A stretch of 64,000 bases of DNA, taken from contig OW964556.2 of the NCBI GenBank assembly GCA_943138885.2, positions 26,616,001-26,680,000 of the forward strand, written 5' to 3'. Both the position numbers and the translations under genes were made by a program. Numbering within the stretch: the stretch's first letter is position 1; every line of letters begins with the position of its first letter. The notes under the pieces were generated by a model. That model made no database searches and had not been told where the DNA came from. It was given only the letters and a program-made list of their open reading frames with translations. Shown here one piece after another: positions 34,247 through 45,629 of the stretch. The DNA is from Tholera decimalis (Eukaryota > Arthropoda > Insecta > Lepidoptera > Noctuidae).

Positions 34247-34276
34247 AACGCTGTACAGCCGCTAACAAAAAACTGA
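34247..34276 (-). promoter_or_regulatory. Candidate Inr + DPE core promoter of allantoinase A
   Basis: On the minus strand TCAGTT (34276-34271) matches the arthropod initiator. Counting its A (34274) as +1, TGACG falls exactly at +28 to +32, four of five matches to the downstream promoter element. No TATA box is seen at -30. The start codon would be 34 nt downstream. This is a motif call only. Confidence 0.35.
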
Positions 34277-35218
34277 ATAGTAATTAAGACGAGAGCACTG
34301 AGCAGCTTTACTTACTGCTTCTTTACATCAATGACAAAGGCAATTATTTATTCGAGTAATAAAAGCAACCGTGTAAAACCTAATTTCTTGGTACAAAAAC
34401 ACGTTTTCTGACTACTAAGTTATGTGATCGAAAAGGCGTTGAATGTTCTCTGTAAACATATTCGGTACCTACCACCAACACATCGACTATTCAACTGTAT
34501 AGGAAAACCCTTTATCGCCAGATACTATTGTTTGAGATACTGATAATTACTCGTACCACCGTATACCAAAACAGATGAGGATGTCGACCTGGTTCTAATA
34601 TCAGATTTCATCTATGATTTCGTCAACTTCGATTCAGGATTATCAATTGAGGTCGACGTTATTTATGTAGGAATGCTTTCGATAGCATACTATCTCTTTG
34701 TTATCTTAGAGTATATCATTACAGTCTGTAATTATAACTCTATGTTTGTTATGTATCGAACTCTTTGCAGTCAAGTGCGCTTTAGGTATTATGTTGCGAG
34801 AAGAAGTATTGGCGATAAATAAAAAAGAAATCTCAAGCAGATGAACAAGCAAACCTAAATTGCATGAAATATAATTTGATGGACTGCTAATTGGATGGAC
34901 ATCAGGCTTAAAACTCACCCAGACAGACATGAACTTGAACTTAGGTATTTAAATATTTGGATCGGATGCTTGGCGCCTTTGCTTTGGGCATTTTCATACC
35001 GGTTTGATGTTGGCCCATCAATTTTTTATAAGGGGTTTAAGGCACGTTCCGAACCAGTAAGCTAAATAAGTGTATACATATAGCTATCTACCTATAGAGT
35101 AATGTCACCTGTGCGAAGGCAATTTTGCTGTTGTCTACCATAGAAAACCTAATAGTAAATTATTAGCCATTTGTGATAGCTTAGCGCTTAGTCATGGTAA
35201 GAAGATTTTATGTTTAAA
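34277..35218. other. Upstream intergenic DNA of allantoinase A
   Basis: No recognised repeat or gene. It should hold any proximal regulatory sites of allantoinase A. Confidence 0.4.
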
Positions 35219-35410
35219 CTAGCTATTCCCCCGACTTCGTTTTACGTCGAAGTCGAAACCCGTGTAAATCCCGATCCCGTGTGAATTCCGGGATAAAAAG
35301 TGGCCTGTATGTTGTCTTAAAACCTCCTCTACCTTCAAGACAATCTCTCATTAAAATCGGTAAGATAAGTCCTGACAAACAATAAGACAGACAAACACAA
35401 AATCACAAAT
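35219..35410 (-). repeat. Degenerate Helitron 3' fragment
   Basis: Begins with the inverse of the CTAG end, then inverse GAAGTCG, ATCCCGATCCCGTG and GGGATAAAAAGTGGC, which match the copies at 53748 in the same orientation but are more diverged. Confidence 0.65.
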
Positions 35411-35749
35411 CACAGACACCTCAGATTATAAAACAATCTGAGACAGACTCTTTCATTTTATTTAGGTAATTATGTATGTACAGATTAAAGCATAACGCGT
35501 GCGTTTTGTAATAAAGTTTTCAAGTTAAACTAGTTCTTCATAGCCCATTGAGTAGGTATTTTTTTTTCTAAATAATCGCGTTTATTTTGAAGGCTATCGA
35601 AACCATTATTTATTCATGTTCAGTTTCCGTAGGTTTCGCATTAGCTGATATGTTGAAATCAGATTAGCTGGCCAATCCAGCTAGTCTGATTAAAATAAAA
35701 CTAAATACCTACTTAGAAATCTGTACTGTAAATAACATTAAATTCGTGA

Positions 35750-35880
35750 CAATAGGAAGACCCCAGACGGCATGACGTTGGTGACGAGAAGATGCCTGCC
35801 GCTTCGGCTGTTGAGGTCCTCAAGCGGCGCAAAAACTCTAGTTTATTGGTTACAGTTTTTTGCCCGCTAGGTGCAAACCT
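35750..35880 (+). pseudogene. Fragment of the retroelement seen at 58300-59735
   Basis: PDGMTLVT near 35762-35790 and VLKRRKNSS...near 35815-35850, in shifted frames, match PDGMTLVPWK and ALKRRKYCNLSSN of the larger copy. Very short and broken. Confidence 0.5.
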
Positions 35881-36061
35881 TTTTTTTTTTTTTAACCTGG
35901 TAAAATTATCAAATAAGTCCTCCCACCCCGGGCAGGGTGGGAGGGACTGTCAGACTTTTACTGACTAAAATCCACGGTGTTCCTTCAATAACCCTTTACG
36001 TACCGGGGCCACGGTAACGGGATGAGTCCCACGACCCCGGCAAGCTTCGGCCCTCTGCAGA
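35881..36061 (-). mobile_element. Severely 5'-truncated copy of the R1-clade LINE (3' UTR only)
   Basis: The inverse complement matches the 3' UTR of the LINE at about 9808-9973, from CTCTGCAGAGGGCC to the GATAATTTTACCA end, followed by a T run (its poly-A). Only a few bases differ. It abuts a (TA)n microsatellite at 36064-36090. Confidence 0.88.
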
Positions 36062-36246
36062 GATTATAATATATATATATATATATCTATTGAATCTAAT
36101 CTATTGAAGTGGAACCTTGAAATTGTGAAATGGCATACAAGGGCGGATCCAGCTTTGGCGCCAGGGAGGGTCACATAGTCGTGTTCAAGTAACAAGAAGT
36201 TATAATTTAATTTTGATAATAATAGGTAGCTGTAAATAGTAGGTAT

Positions 36247-36478
36247 TTTCAACCGACTTCAAAAAAGGAGGAGGTTCTCAGTAGCCTTGAACTTTTTTTA
36301 AAGTATGTACCTCATAACTCGAAGACGGCTGGACCGATTTGGATTATTTTTTTTTCATTTGAAAGGATATACTTTCTAGTTGGTCCCATTCTTACGAAAT
36401 CAGGATCTGATGATGGGATCCTGGAGTAATCGAGGGAACTCTTCAAATATTATAGGCGCACCTATAGCGTTTTGGGCA
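36247..36478 (-). repeat. Interspersed repeat family E, copy 2, truncated
   Basis: Starts CAACCGACTTCAAAAAAGG, then GAAGACGGCTGGACCGATTT and AATCAGGATCTGATGATGG. It stops abruptly after GCGTTTTGGGCAT. Confidence 0.75.
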
Positions 36479-37034
36479 TAGATAAAATAAATAAGTAGAT
36501 GTGGTCAACAGAAGAAATTATATCGGAACCGTGTGTCTCCAGTTAGGCGCTGGGCGGGGCAACAACTACACATGCAGTTTAATAAAATCAATAGATACGC
36601 ACTTGCGCACACACCCGCATTTCCTAAATCAGAACGTACTATACAATCAATAATAAACCTTATTCCGTCAAACACAGCGTGTATTTACCATGCACCTTAG
36701 AATTTACCCACACAAAAACATCGGTCGCTATCGTTGTGCTGTGCAAAAGCAATTTATTTTACATATACGCTAGTGATTGACTAAATCGGAAAGTTATCGA
36801 TTCTTCCATTTGTTATTGTACATTTTTTTGGGCACCTGAAAATGAACCAAATAAAAAATGGCATGTCCAGAAAATATTATAATAACAATAAACATATTAT
36901 TAAGAACATAACATTACATAATTATTATTAAGTACTACCTACTAAGTATTAAGGGCTACCCTGGCGCTTTCGACTTAAATCTTAATATTTAATTATCATA
37001 GTGATAGGTCAAATAGAAGTTGATGTTAACTTAC
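36479..37034. other. Intergenic DNA without a recognised feature
   Basis: AT-rich, no gene or repeat recognised. Confidence 0.4.
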
Positions 37035-37333
37035 ATTACGCTCTTGATCGGAACATACCAGCCGTATAGGTTGTATAGAATCCTGAAAAGTTGAATGACT
37101 GATTTTATGAATGCCCTAAAACATGAGAATAGCTTTCAGTAATAAAATAAAATTTAACCCACTTCTGCAAAAATCAGTTGTACTCTTAATTTTGGAATTG
37201 TCCATTCAGGCTGGAACATTTCTGCGCTGAAGTGAACCGAGCATTTATGGTGCTATTTTTTGTAGGGTACCAGTTAGGTGGCATGCCTGTGGCATCAATC
37301 CATTCCTTTTTTATATTACCATCTTTTGGGAAG
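37035..37333 (-). pseudogene. Degenerate THAP-type zinc-finger exon plus a short downstream exon
   Basis: On the minus strand after a TTTTCAG acceptor at 37334 the reading FPKDGNIKKEWIDATG, then NWYPTKNS matches the middle of a THAP domain (FPxD, KKWI, W-x-P). After a shift in frame, HKCSVHFSAEMFQ supplies the C-x2-H of the zinc site, followed by a basic-hydrophobic tail. A second block, 37082-37035, is bounded by TTTTCAG and GTAAG and encodes 16 codons in phase 0 (DSIQPIRLVCSDQERN). The N-terminal C-x2-4-C part is not identified. THAP domains occur in P-element transposases and in host DNA-binding proteins; this one seems broken. Confidence 0.45.
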
Positions 37334-38194
37334 CTGAAAAGTACGAAAAGCACTTATTTATCATTTACATACATCCTAAGCTACTTCTAAACGTCGCCAT
37401 ATAATAAGCATCACAATAATTACGTAACACACTATAAATCAAGATCGGAATGATTTTGAAATATATTGCTAATCCATTGCTACATATGTTCGAAATATTG
37501 GTCTGCTCAACAACGTAAATACCACAGTGAGTGTTGTTGATTTAGCATAATGAAACCGATTCCTACTGTAAGTGTCTTACGCAATTAGCCCGCAGGTAAT
37601 AGTTTAGTAGGTTATAATAGGTTTTTGTTATAAGAAATATCCTAGTTAGCAGAGAAATTGTTAAATATATAAAAACAAACACACATCCATGCCTAACAAA
37701 TAAATAGCATGAATATATTGACTTATTTTAAGCTAAATTCACAAATATATTATCTGAACCATGCCGATTATTATAACGCATTCGAAGCTTCAACGGAAGT
37801 TAAATACAAAAACCATAAAAAATAAAGAAACAGCAACATAGGATAAGGCAAAACATGCGATAATTCTAAACCGAAAAACATCACCAATTATTAACCTAAA
37901 ATTAAAGTAACTTACTTTACGAATATTGGTTACGCATTTCTCTACTACTCTGTAAAAAAATCAAAATAAGTAAAAAAACATTATTTACACCGGGCTAAAA
38001 CGGTTGACAGATTGAAAAATAAACTATTGTAGCGACAGCGACGTCGGAACTCCTTACGCATGCTGCGGGCGTAAAATAAATTGTTTAATTTCTTTTTTAC
38101 TTTTTTGTACACTTGACATTTCAACGTATTTTTATTTCTGTCATCTCATGTAAAATAAAAGTTAAACATATTTTCTTAGAGGTTTCCGTATGTT
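37334..38194. other. Intergenic DNA without a supported feature
   Basis: A splice-like pair (TTTTTTTACAG...GTAAGTTAC on the minus strand near 37915-37955) could bound a small exon related to the THAP fragment, but its translation is too short to identify. Confidence 0.3.
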
Positions 38195-38938
38195 ATAAAA
38201 AACTTTTACCAAAAAATTAAACAGACTCGGTAGTCGGTGTCTTTAGTTTTGTATTTTCGTTTTTGGCACCGACTTCCGAAATTAAAGTTATTTTTCACTT
38301 TACAGTGTTTTTTGGGAGTCGGTTTAATTTTTTGGTAAAAAAAAAAATTTTTCACTCTTTTTAGTTGGTCGATTTTTAATTTACCTAGTTACAAGAGCCT
38401 ACATGTCAACTACTTATATTCATTTACAAAATATTGCTTTTCCCAATGTTGGGCTGTTATTTGTTGAGGAGTTCTCCTGGTAGTTCACCATCAGCTTCAC
38501 TTCACCATATGCATTATGACGAGCATATTGTGCTTAATAACCACATTCAAGTAATCGAAGCGGAACACATGAACTACTTATTATTCCTACTTATATATTG
38601 AGTAGTTCCAGTGGCCATCGGTGGTCTTCATCATCGGGTCTACTTCACAAATGGTGCTTTTCGAATGCAACTACACAAGTTACTATAAAAATACTCAAAT
38701 CACTATAGGTGTGCCTATAATATTTGAAGATTTCCCTTGATTTCTCCAGGATCCCATCATCAGATCCTGACTTGGTGACAATGAGACCAATTTCAAAGTA
38801 TACCCTTTCAAACAAAAAAAGAATTTTCCAAATCGGTTCAGCCGTCTCCGAGTAATCGGTGATCATACATAAAAAAAAAAAAATATATATATACGCGTCG
38901 AATTGATAACCTCCTCCTTTTTTTGTCGTCGGTTGAAA
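38195..38938 (+). repeat. Interspersed repeat family E, copy 3
   Basis: Same order of segments as copy 1: CTCGGTAGTCGGTGTC, GGGAGTCGGTTTAATTTT, the CCATCATCAGATCCTGA block and an end at GTCGGTTGAAAAA. Confidence 0.78.
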
Positions 38939-39509
38939 AACCCCTAAACTATAATAGCAATATTTCATTCGTCAATCGACATTGCTGTTGATAGCCTAAG
39001 TTAGTGGATCTGCATAAGCACATCACTAATTCGTCGCAAGAAGTGGCGGCCTCACTACGCGATGAATCCGCGTAATACAGTTTCGTATGTTATTTTTACA
39101 TTGCTTGTCCAGTTACTTAGTGACGAACTCAGGTAATGGTTAAGGAGCAATGTATTTATAGCAAAAGTAGTACAGTCGATCTGATATTTGAAAACAAAAA
39201 TAACATAATAAAACCGAGAAATATTTTACGATTTATTGTTTTTCATGATTTTAAAGACAAATATTGTAAAATACTTGTACTTACATATGGTAAGTGATTC
39301 CATGATTCACATAGTTTTGATTTTGGCTTCGGTTTTTACAAGATACCACAGAACAACTCGGCATTCATATATGTTATCACGATCGCCGTCGAAAGCGCAC
39401 TAGTTCGCAGAGACGGCCACTTGCCTGTGACATGAGCCCTGTGGCCATGTCGCGCGGACACCGATACGCCCCCTTACCACTTCTCCTATATTTTTGATTT
39501 CTGTGGTTT
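38939..39509. other. Intergenic DNA without a recognised feature
   Basis: A moderately GC-rich patch at 39365-39470 does not match a protein that I know. Confidence 0.4.
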
Positions 39510-40018
39510 TGGGTATTTATAATAGTACTTTGTGCATTTGTTCTCGAAAAGCACCATTTGGGGAAGTGGAACTGATGATGAAGGACCACAGATAGCCACC
39601 GAAACTACTCAATAATAAGTAATTCGTGGACTGCGATTCGATTACTTGAATATGGATGTCGTCACTTTATGCTCATCACAATGCATATGGTGATGCAGAG
39701 CTGATGGTGAAGTACCAGGAGATCTCCTCAAAAATGAACGGCTCTGCATCGGGAAAAGCAATATTGTGTAAACGTGATAAGTAGTTCACATTTTGGCTTT
39801 TGTATCTAGATAAATTACAAACTGACCCACTAAAAATCCTGAAAAAAAAACTTCTTTGCAAAAATCAATTTCGGAAGGCGGTGTCAAAAAAAAAAGTAAA
39901 TACAAAACCAATACTATATATATACTATATATACACCGACTAGCGAAATTAAAGTTATTTTTCGCTTTGTAGTGTTTTGATATGGAAGTCGGTTTTATTT
40001 TTTGCAAGAAAGTTTTTT
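39510..40018 (-). repeat. Interspersed repeat family E, copy 4
   Basis: Inverse orientation. Has GAAAAGCACCATTTGGGGAAG, TATGGTGATGCAGAGCTGATGG and TTTGATATGGAAGTCGG in common with copy 5. Confidence 0.75.
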
Positions 40019-40083
40019 ATTAATAAACACCTACTTACCCATATTTAAATAACAAAATCAATTTTTCGGTTAGGTCTTCTCCC

Positions 40084-41202
40084 GAAACACGTTATCATTT
40101 CATATGCATCAATAGGTACGTTTTTATGGACGTGGTCAAGCCATTCCGTTTGGAACTGAAAATTTTCATTAAGTATCTTCAGAAAAGGGAAGCCTATGTT
40201 ACCGAGTTGAATGAAGCTCTTAATTCCTTGAATATTGAAAACGATGACCTGGAAACTATTTGGCAGTCCGCAACATCTTTTGTCACGGAAACAAGTTTTC
40301 AAATCTTGGGCCATAGAAACACTACATTGGATGACTGGTTTTGATGAGAATGACGATACAATTACAAGTGTGCTAAATGGTCACCGTCAGATACTTAATA
40401 TACAGCACAATTAAAACAAACGAATCCAGGAAAGCACTTCAAGATTGAGAAGACTAACGAGAGATGCGATAGTTAAGTGGTGGCAAGAGAAGGCGAAATT
40501 GTTACAGTGGCTTATGGACACACAACAACTGATTGCATTTTACAACGAGATTCGTAGAGTCATAGGCACCAGGAAAAATTTAAACGTACCGGTAAAGTCA
40601 CTAGATGGATTATCTCTCGCCAACAAGGACAATATTTCGAAACCTTCTGAATGTGGATCGCTGTGCTGATATAACTTACATTAATTTCCTCCAGGACACT
40701 AAACCTAGGGAAGAGTTATTCGAATCTTATATTTTCGAGGAAGTCACAACAGCCATCAGGCAACAGCAGAATAAGAAAGCAGTAGTAGGGGATAATATCT
40801 GCGGCGAAATGCTAAAGTATGGGGGAGAGGAGTTACATCAGATCATGTGGAAACTGTTATTGCGTATGTGGGTGGTATAAGATGTACTAAGTGCTTTAAA
40901 ATCTCTCGCATTTGCTCACTGTACAAAAACAAAGGAGATCGCTCTGACTGTAATTCGTACCGAGGCATTTCCCTTCTCTCCGTTCCAAGAAAAAATTTCA
41001 CCCGAGTCCTTCTAAATAGATTGCTGCCTTTATCCGAAGAAATACTGCCAGAATCTCAGTTCGGCTTCAGACCGTAGAGAAAAACCTGCGAGGCCATCTT
41101 CTCAATCCGCCAGCTTATTGAGAAGAGCAGGGAGCAAGGTCGACCAATGTTTCTGTGTTTTGTTAACCTTGAAAGCACATTCGTGCTCTCGATAGGTATC
41201 AC
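40084..41202 (+). pseudogene. Reverse transcriptase of the split LINE, N-terminal part
   Basis: Read across shifting frames: FRLELK...LNSLNIENDDLETIWQS, DAIVKWWQEKAKLLQ, YIFEEVTTAIRQQQNKKA, a GDNICGEMLKYGGEELHQI block, SRICSLYKNKGDRSDCNSYR, GISLLSVPRKNFTRVLLNRL and ESQFGFRP. A stop at 41075-41077 is followed in the same frame by the IFSIRQLIEKSREQGRPMFL segment. These are the first reverse transcriptase motifs; the catalytic YxDD region is missing, so an internal deletion removed the core. At least four frame breaks exist. The family is the one often annotated as endonuclease-reverse transcriptase in arthropods. Confidence 0.72.
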
Positions 41203-42626
41203 TTAACCCTTAATTCGACAGACATTTTTTACATTTTATTTGTAAAATCGTTATAGGTTTTGGTTCTTAGCTTGTAAGGGACTCTAGAAAAAAACCTGAA
41301 TCATTCTACCTATTTCAGTTTCCTGAAAAATACATGTCCATTATATTGGACATTATCAGGTTCGTAAGAAACTGATGTACTCCAACCATGTGCAGCATAT
41401 TTCCCATTGTCTAAAAGAAAGGATAAAAGAAACAAGTGCTTCCGTGATAAAATATGTTTTATATTTTGGAACATTAGTCTCATAGTTACATTGGTTCATG
41501 CTTAACACTAATAAGAAAACCAAAAACTTATAAGTAAGATGAACTCACTTATGTTCTGAACATATTAATTAAATATCTATAACGGCTCTTGGAAGATGTT
41601 CTGTAGAGAACTATCAACGTGTCATAAAGGTCAACTCTTCCCATATGTTGATTATAGTGCAGGTTGCATTATAATCAATATATGGTCTGTTTTGCCGTAT
41701 GGGTCCAACACTGAAAATCGCCCAGTATTCACGTAGATAGCAAATGAAATCGAGCGTCGTAAAATAATTATCAAAATAAACAGCAAATCCTGGAGTCTGG
41801 ATGACAGAATTGTCATCATCCTGTGTCATCTGCTCTTCCTCCTCGCTAAAATCGGTATACCGGAAGGTATCATTGCAGCCGTATAATAGAAAATCATAGA
41901 TGATTCCAGAAGCACCAGCGCGTACGACACTCATGAATCCCCATTTATTCGGTTTCATGGGGTTATACTGTTTCCGGATTCCTGCTTTAGAACGTTTATA
42001 GGGTATAATTATCTCATCTATGCTGTACTTTATTTCTTCTTATGATGCTAGGCAGTTTTCCCTATTTTTTCGATGAATGGTCGTATCTTTGTACATCTGT
42101 CCTCATCAGAAAAGATATTGTTGACAAAGTGAATGTTACGTCGAATCTCCTCGAATCGTTTCAATGGCATGACGTTAGATGACGTTAGCCACTTGGGCAT
42201 ATCTGAATTCTGTAGACCAATAGTCTAGACAGCAAGGCATTTTACAATACCCATGATAAGAAGAATCACGAGAAAAGCTTTCAGCTGCTCGATGGTCAAT
42301 TGTATACATTTCCCAGTCGAGTACAAGTTTGTGTTGTCGACGATAGCAACGAGTATCTGAGGAAAAGAACAGATAAAAAAAGTCCAACGGAGAGTCAGTA
42401 TCCGGTAAACCAAACAGGAAATCGTTGGATTGAATAATCAGCATTGTGTCTGAATTGTCCTTTTCTCCATTTGTAGGTCACAATTAGTGTCTTCTTGGTA
42501 TTTTTTGCACGAACATTTGGCACAGCTTGTGTTTGTAGCTTCCTCTTACGTCTAGATATTCTTAGTGTTAATGGACTAGCCCTATGGCTAGTCCTTCGTC
42601 TATACCACAGAGTACTTTCATATATA

Positions 42627-43936
42627 TACAGGGTGGGCCATGAATTAGTTAACATTTGAAAAAATCGTATAAAAAAAACCATTTAACATATTTTAGAAAT
42701 CGTTTATTTACGAGAAAGCTAATTAGTTGTAATTTATTTTTTTTAAATTATTTCGTCTAAATGACCACCGTTTTGGTTTTTGCACTCATCTAAGCGAGTC
42801 CTAAAGTTTTCGAATACTCTTCTGCAAAGAGACCGCGAGATCGCCGACATCTCTTCGATGATTTTTTCTTTAAGTTGACGCAGTGTATTCGGTTTATCAA
42901 TGTAGACACGACTCTTTAAATAACCCCATAAAAAGAAGTCTGCTGGTGATAGATCTGGACTTCTGGGTGGCCATGGGATGTCACCCCGTCTGGATATCAG
43001 CTTTTCCGGAAACATGTCTTTGACCACCGGCAAGGACTCGTTCGATGTGTGACACGTGGCTCCATCTTGTTGAAACCATGTGTTACGATTATAGCCAGCA
43101 AATTCCAGTAGCATCGGTGCTAAGAACTCCCGTAACATTTTCACATACTCGGCAGAATTAACAGTAACTGAACGGCCTCGAGAATCTTCAAAAAAGTAAG
43201 GTCCGATGATTCCTTTTGCTGAAATTGCAGCCCATACAGTTACCTTAGGAGAGTGAAGTGGCTTCTCATGTTTAGCTTTAGGATTTTCGCTGCTCTAATA
43301 CCTGCAATTCTGTTTGTTTACATGTCCATTTAGGTGGAAATGGGCTTCGTCAGAGAATAAGATGTTGTGAAAATTACTGAATCGAGTTAACATTGTTTCG
43401 GCATATGACTTACGCAAATTTAAATCATTAGGGTTTAGTTCTTGCACTAGCTGGATCTTATATGGATGTAATTTCAAATCTAATTTCAAAATACGGCGTA
43501 ATGATGTGCGGGATAATCCTAATTCAGCCGAACGTTTGCGTGTCGATAAATCTGGATCACGTCGAACAGAAGCGGAAACTTGCTGCACGTTCTCTTCGCT
43601 CCGAGAAGTCCGCGGGCCGCCGGTTTGTTTCACATTTAGTGTAGATCCCGTCTCTTCGAACTTCTTCACCCATTTCTTTATTAAAGGAGCACTTGGACAC
43701 TGACTTAAGTCATGTAAACCATAATGTAATGAGTATACTAGTACACAGTAATGAGCGAAAAGTTGTTTAAATAAAACTGTTTCACGCAGTAAGCGCGTTG
43801 CGGCCCCGTGAAGCGATCCATTGCGACTAAATTTCCAAGAAGCGAGCTAGTGCCCCCGCCCGCGCCCGCACCCCGCGCGGCAATAGTTGGCGCGGTAAGT
43901 TACATTTAAATGTTAACTAATTCATGGCCCACCCTG
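42627..43936 (-). mobile_element. Nearly intact mariner-superfamily transposon (DD41D type)
   Basis: TA target duplications (42625-42626, 43937-43938) and about 30-bp inverted ends starting CAGGGTGGGCCATGAATTAG. The element is 1310 bp. It was inserted into the piggyBac element after that element had entered the LINE. A G+C-rich stretch at 43795-43905 lies between the transposase and the right end. Confidence 0.92.
42743..43745 (-). pseudogene. Mariner transposase with a single premature stop
   Basis: Minus strand. The part before the stop includes APLIKKWVKKFEETGS, a helix-turn-helix with DLSTRKRSAELGLSRTSLRR, and LFSDEAHFHLNG (first catalytic Asp). A TAG at 43295-43297 takes the place of the residue after NCRY, usually Trp. 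The frame is otherwise unbroken to the TAA/TGA end at 42743. The second Asp is in WFQQDGATCHT and the third in SPADFFLWGY; 41 residues separate them, so the triad is DD41D. Very little decay elsewhere suggests recent loss of function. Confidence 0.88.
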
Positions 43937-45018
43937 TAGAAAGTCTATACGAAGGATTTGATAATAGAATAGACAATAATTAAGCTAAGCTTGGTAAAGC
44001 ATTATAATTGACTTCACCAGTCGGTGGTAACACGTTGTAGCATTATAATTGACTTCACCAGTCGGTGGTAGCACGTTGTTAGTAACAGGAGTCAACGGAG
44101 GTCACTCATGGTCCAAAATGTCATCGACTTCTAACCCAGAGTTATTTTTAATGCCACTAACGATAGGACGGTCGTCCATTTCAAGGTTTTCGTTTACTGC
44201 CCCATAAAAGTATTAGCAACATAAGTCTCGGCACTGTCGACGGAAATATTGGCTTGTGTATCATTTTTGGAACTGCCTGATATAGCCACGCACTCTATGT
44301 CTGAATCGATGGAAGGGCAGCATGAGGAGGACCACTCTTCAGTTCTATGAAAAGTAAGTTTCTCTTTATTTTCAGATTCAGAATCAGTAACTATATCTGA
44401 AGAAGCGTTTTCAGACGGCACCAATGCTATTAAACGACGTCCCCTAGACTCGAAGCTCTGAAAAAGAAAGTTAGTAAGGTGTCAAACATTTCATCTATGG
44501 ATCCCTAAAACCATTATTAATAAAAATAACAAGAAATTACTTTTCTAATATTACGGCAACGGGATGAATACAGGACATAGTATTTAGCAGTCACTTATTT
44601 AGTAATTCGACGACAAGAAGTATGCTCGACATACAAGTTTCGGGCATCATAAAAACTAAATGAAACTTAGTAAAGCAATCAAAACATTATTAGTAGCTTT
44701 TGGGTTTGTAATTTTTAGTTTTCAATAATATTAGAAAGAAATGAGTCGTAAAATAATGAATAATACACAACTTACCCAAAGCCCGCACATCGCGCCCTTC
44801 TATCCGTAGTATTATAGTACTCTATGCGCCCTTCCTTCCCGCCATCTCGCCGGTGACTGCTCGCGTCCCGTCGATGTGTACGCGTTGCTGATTTTTTGAC
44901 AACGTAGGTGGATAGTTCAGGATATTACTTAAAACTCAAAATATACCGTCAATTTTTTCGTGTAGATTTTTTTTCTTTCAATGGGAAATATACTCCACGG
45001 CGTCGAATTAAGGGTTAA

Positions 45019-45489
45019 AGTGTCTGCGAGATATAATGAACATCTGGTGGCAAGATCGTGCCCGAAACCTGGATGTCCTTTGTCGTGCAAACGTCGGAGG
45101 TATCGATAGCTACCTCATGAGGCACCAGCTGCGCTGGAGTGGACACGTGTCGCGAATATCGGACGACAGATTGGCTAAACGCATCTTCTACTCAGAACTT
45201 AAATATGGCAAACGTCAACGGGGTGGACAATACATAAAATATAAGGAAGTTCTGAAAAAAAAAAATTGTGAAAAAATGCAAGATCGAACCATCTCAATGG
45301 GAACACACAGCAGCTCAATGTTTGGATTGGAGACGTCTCATTAATCCACAAGTCTCTGATTCTAAATTGCTACGACGAGTAGATTTGGACAAAAAACGAG
45401 ACGAGTTGAAGGGCAGACCACCAGCAGACATACACTATTGTCGTGCGAACGGTGTGTTAACGTGCCCTACATGCAACATGGTATTCTGA
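45019..45489 (+). pseudogene. C-terminal part of the split LINE
   Basis: ARNLDVLCRANVGGIDSYLM, RHQLRWSGHVSRISDDRL, FYSELKYGKRQRGGQYIKYK, one frameshift in the A-run near 45260, then CKIEPSQWEHTAAQCLDWRR, VDLDKKRDELKGRPPADIHY and the final CPTCNMVF. This is the conserved tail of the same LINE family as 40084-41202, ending with a Cys pair. Confidence 0.78.
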
Positions 45490-45629
45490 GCGAACTGTGG
45501 GTACGCCAGTCATCAACGAGCGCTCCGTCGGAGAGCTGAACAACCAAGCTCTAATGTTTGAATAAAATAGCCATGATACAGTCGCCGTAGTCGAAATCGG
45601 CTAGGATTAACATCATCATCATATAATAA

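Larger units (their letters stand above)
41604..44424 (-). pseudogene. piggyBac transposase, broken by a mariner and by deletions
   Basis: N-terminal acidic segment at 44424-44194 (IVTDSESENKEK), as is usual for piggyBac proteins. After the mariner the coding resumes at 42682 with VTYKWRKGQFRHNADY, SPLDFFYLFFS, NLYSTGKCIQLTIEQLKAF in two frames, then the YSIDEIIIPYKRS segment (first catalytic Asp) near 42020, PNKWGFMSVVRAGASG and VYFDNYFTTLDF (second catalytic Asp) to 41614. The third Asp region and the Cys-rich C-terminus are absent. Frameshifts occur near 42370 and 42190. It is inactive. Confidence 0.82.
41207..45014 (-). mobile_element. piggyBac-like transposon carrying a mariner insertion
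   Basis: Flanked by TTAA at 41203-41206 and 45015-45018. The 13-bp TIR CCCTTAATTCGAC starts at 41207 and is inverted at the right end (GTCGAATTAAGGG to 45014). Without the 1310-bp mariner the element is about 2.5 kb. It disrupts a LINE remnant. Confidence 0.88.
40053..45629 (+). mobile_element. Non-LTR retrotransposon (RTE-like) split by a piggyBac insertion
   Basis: Coding remnants at 40084-41202 and 45019-45489 belong to one protein type: a linker after the endonuclease, reverse transcriptase, then the C-terminal LRWSGHVSRI and CPTC region. The 3' end is followed by (ATC)n at about 45610-45625, a simple repeat tail as in RTE-type elements. A TTAA site holds the piggyBac element at 41207-45014. 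Confidence 0.75.

Noticed and set aside
44194..44424. Acidic Ser-rich frame as a separate host gene
   Set aside because: It lies within the piggyBac ends on the transposase strand and has the usual acidic N-terminus of piggyBac transposases, so it was joined to that pseudogene.
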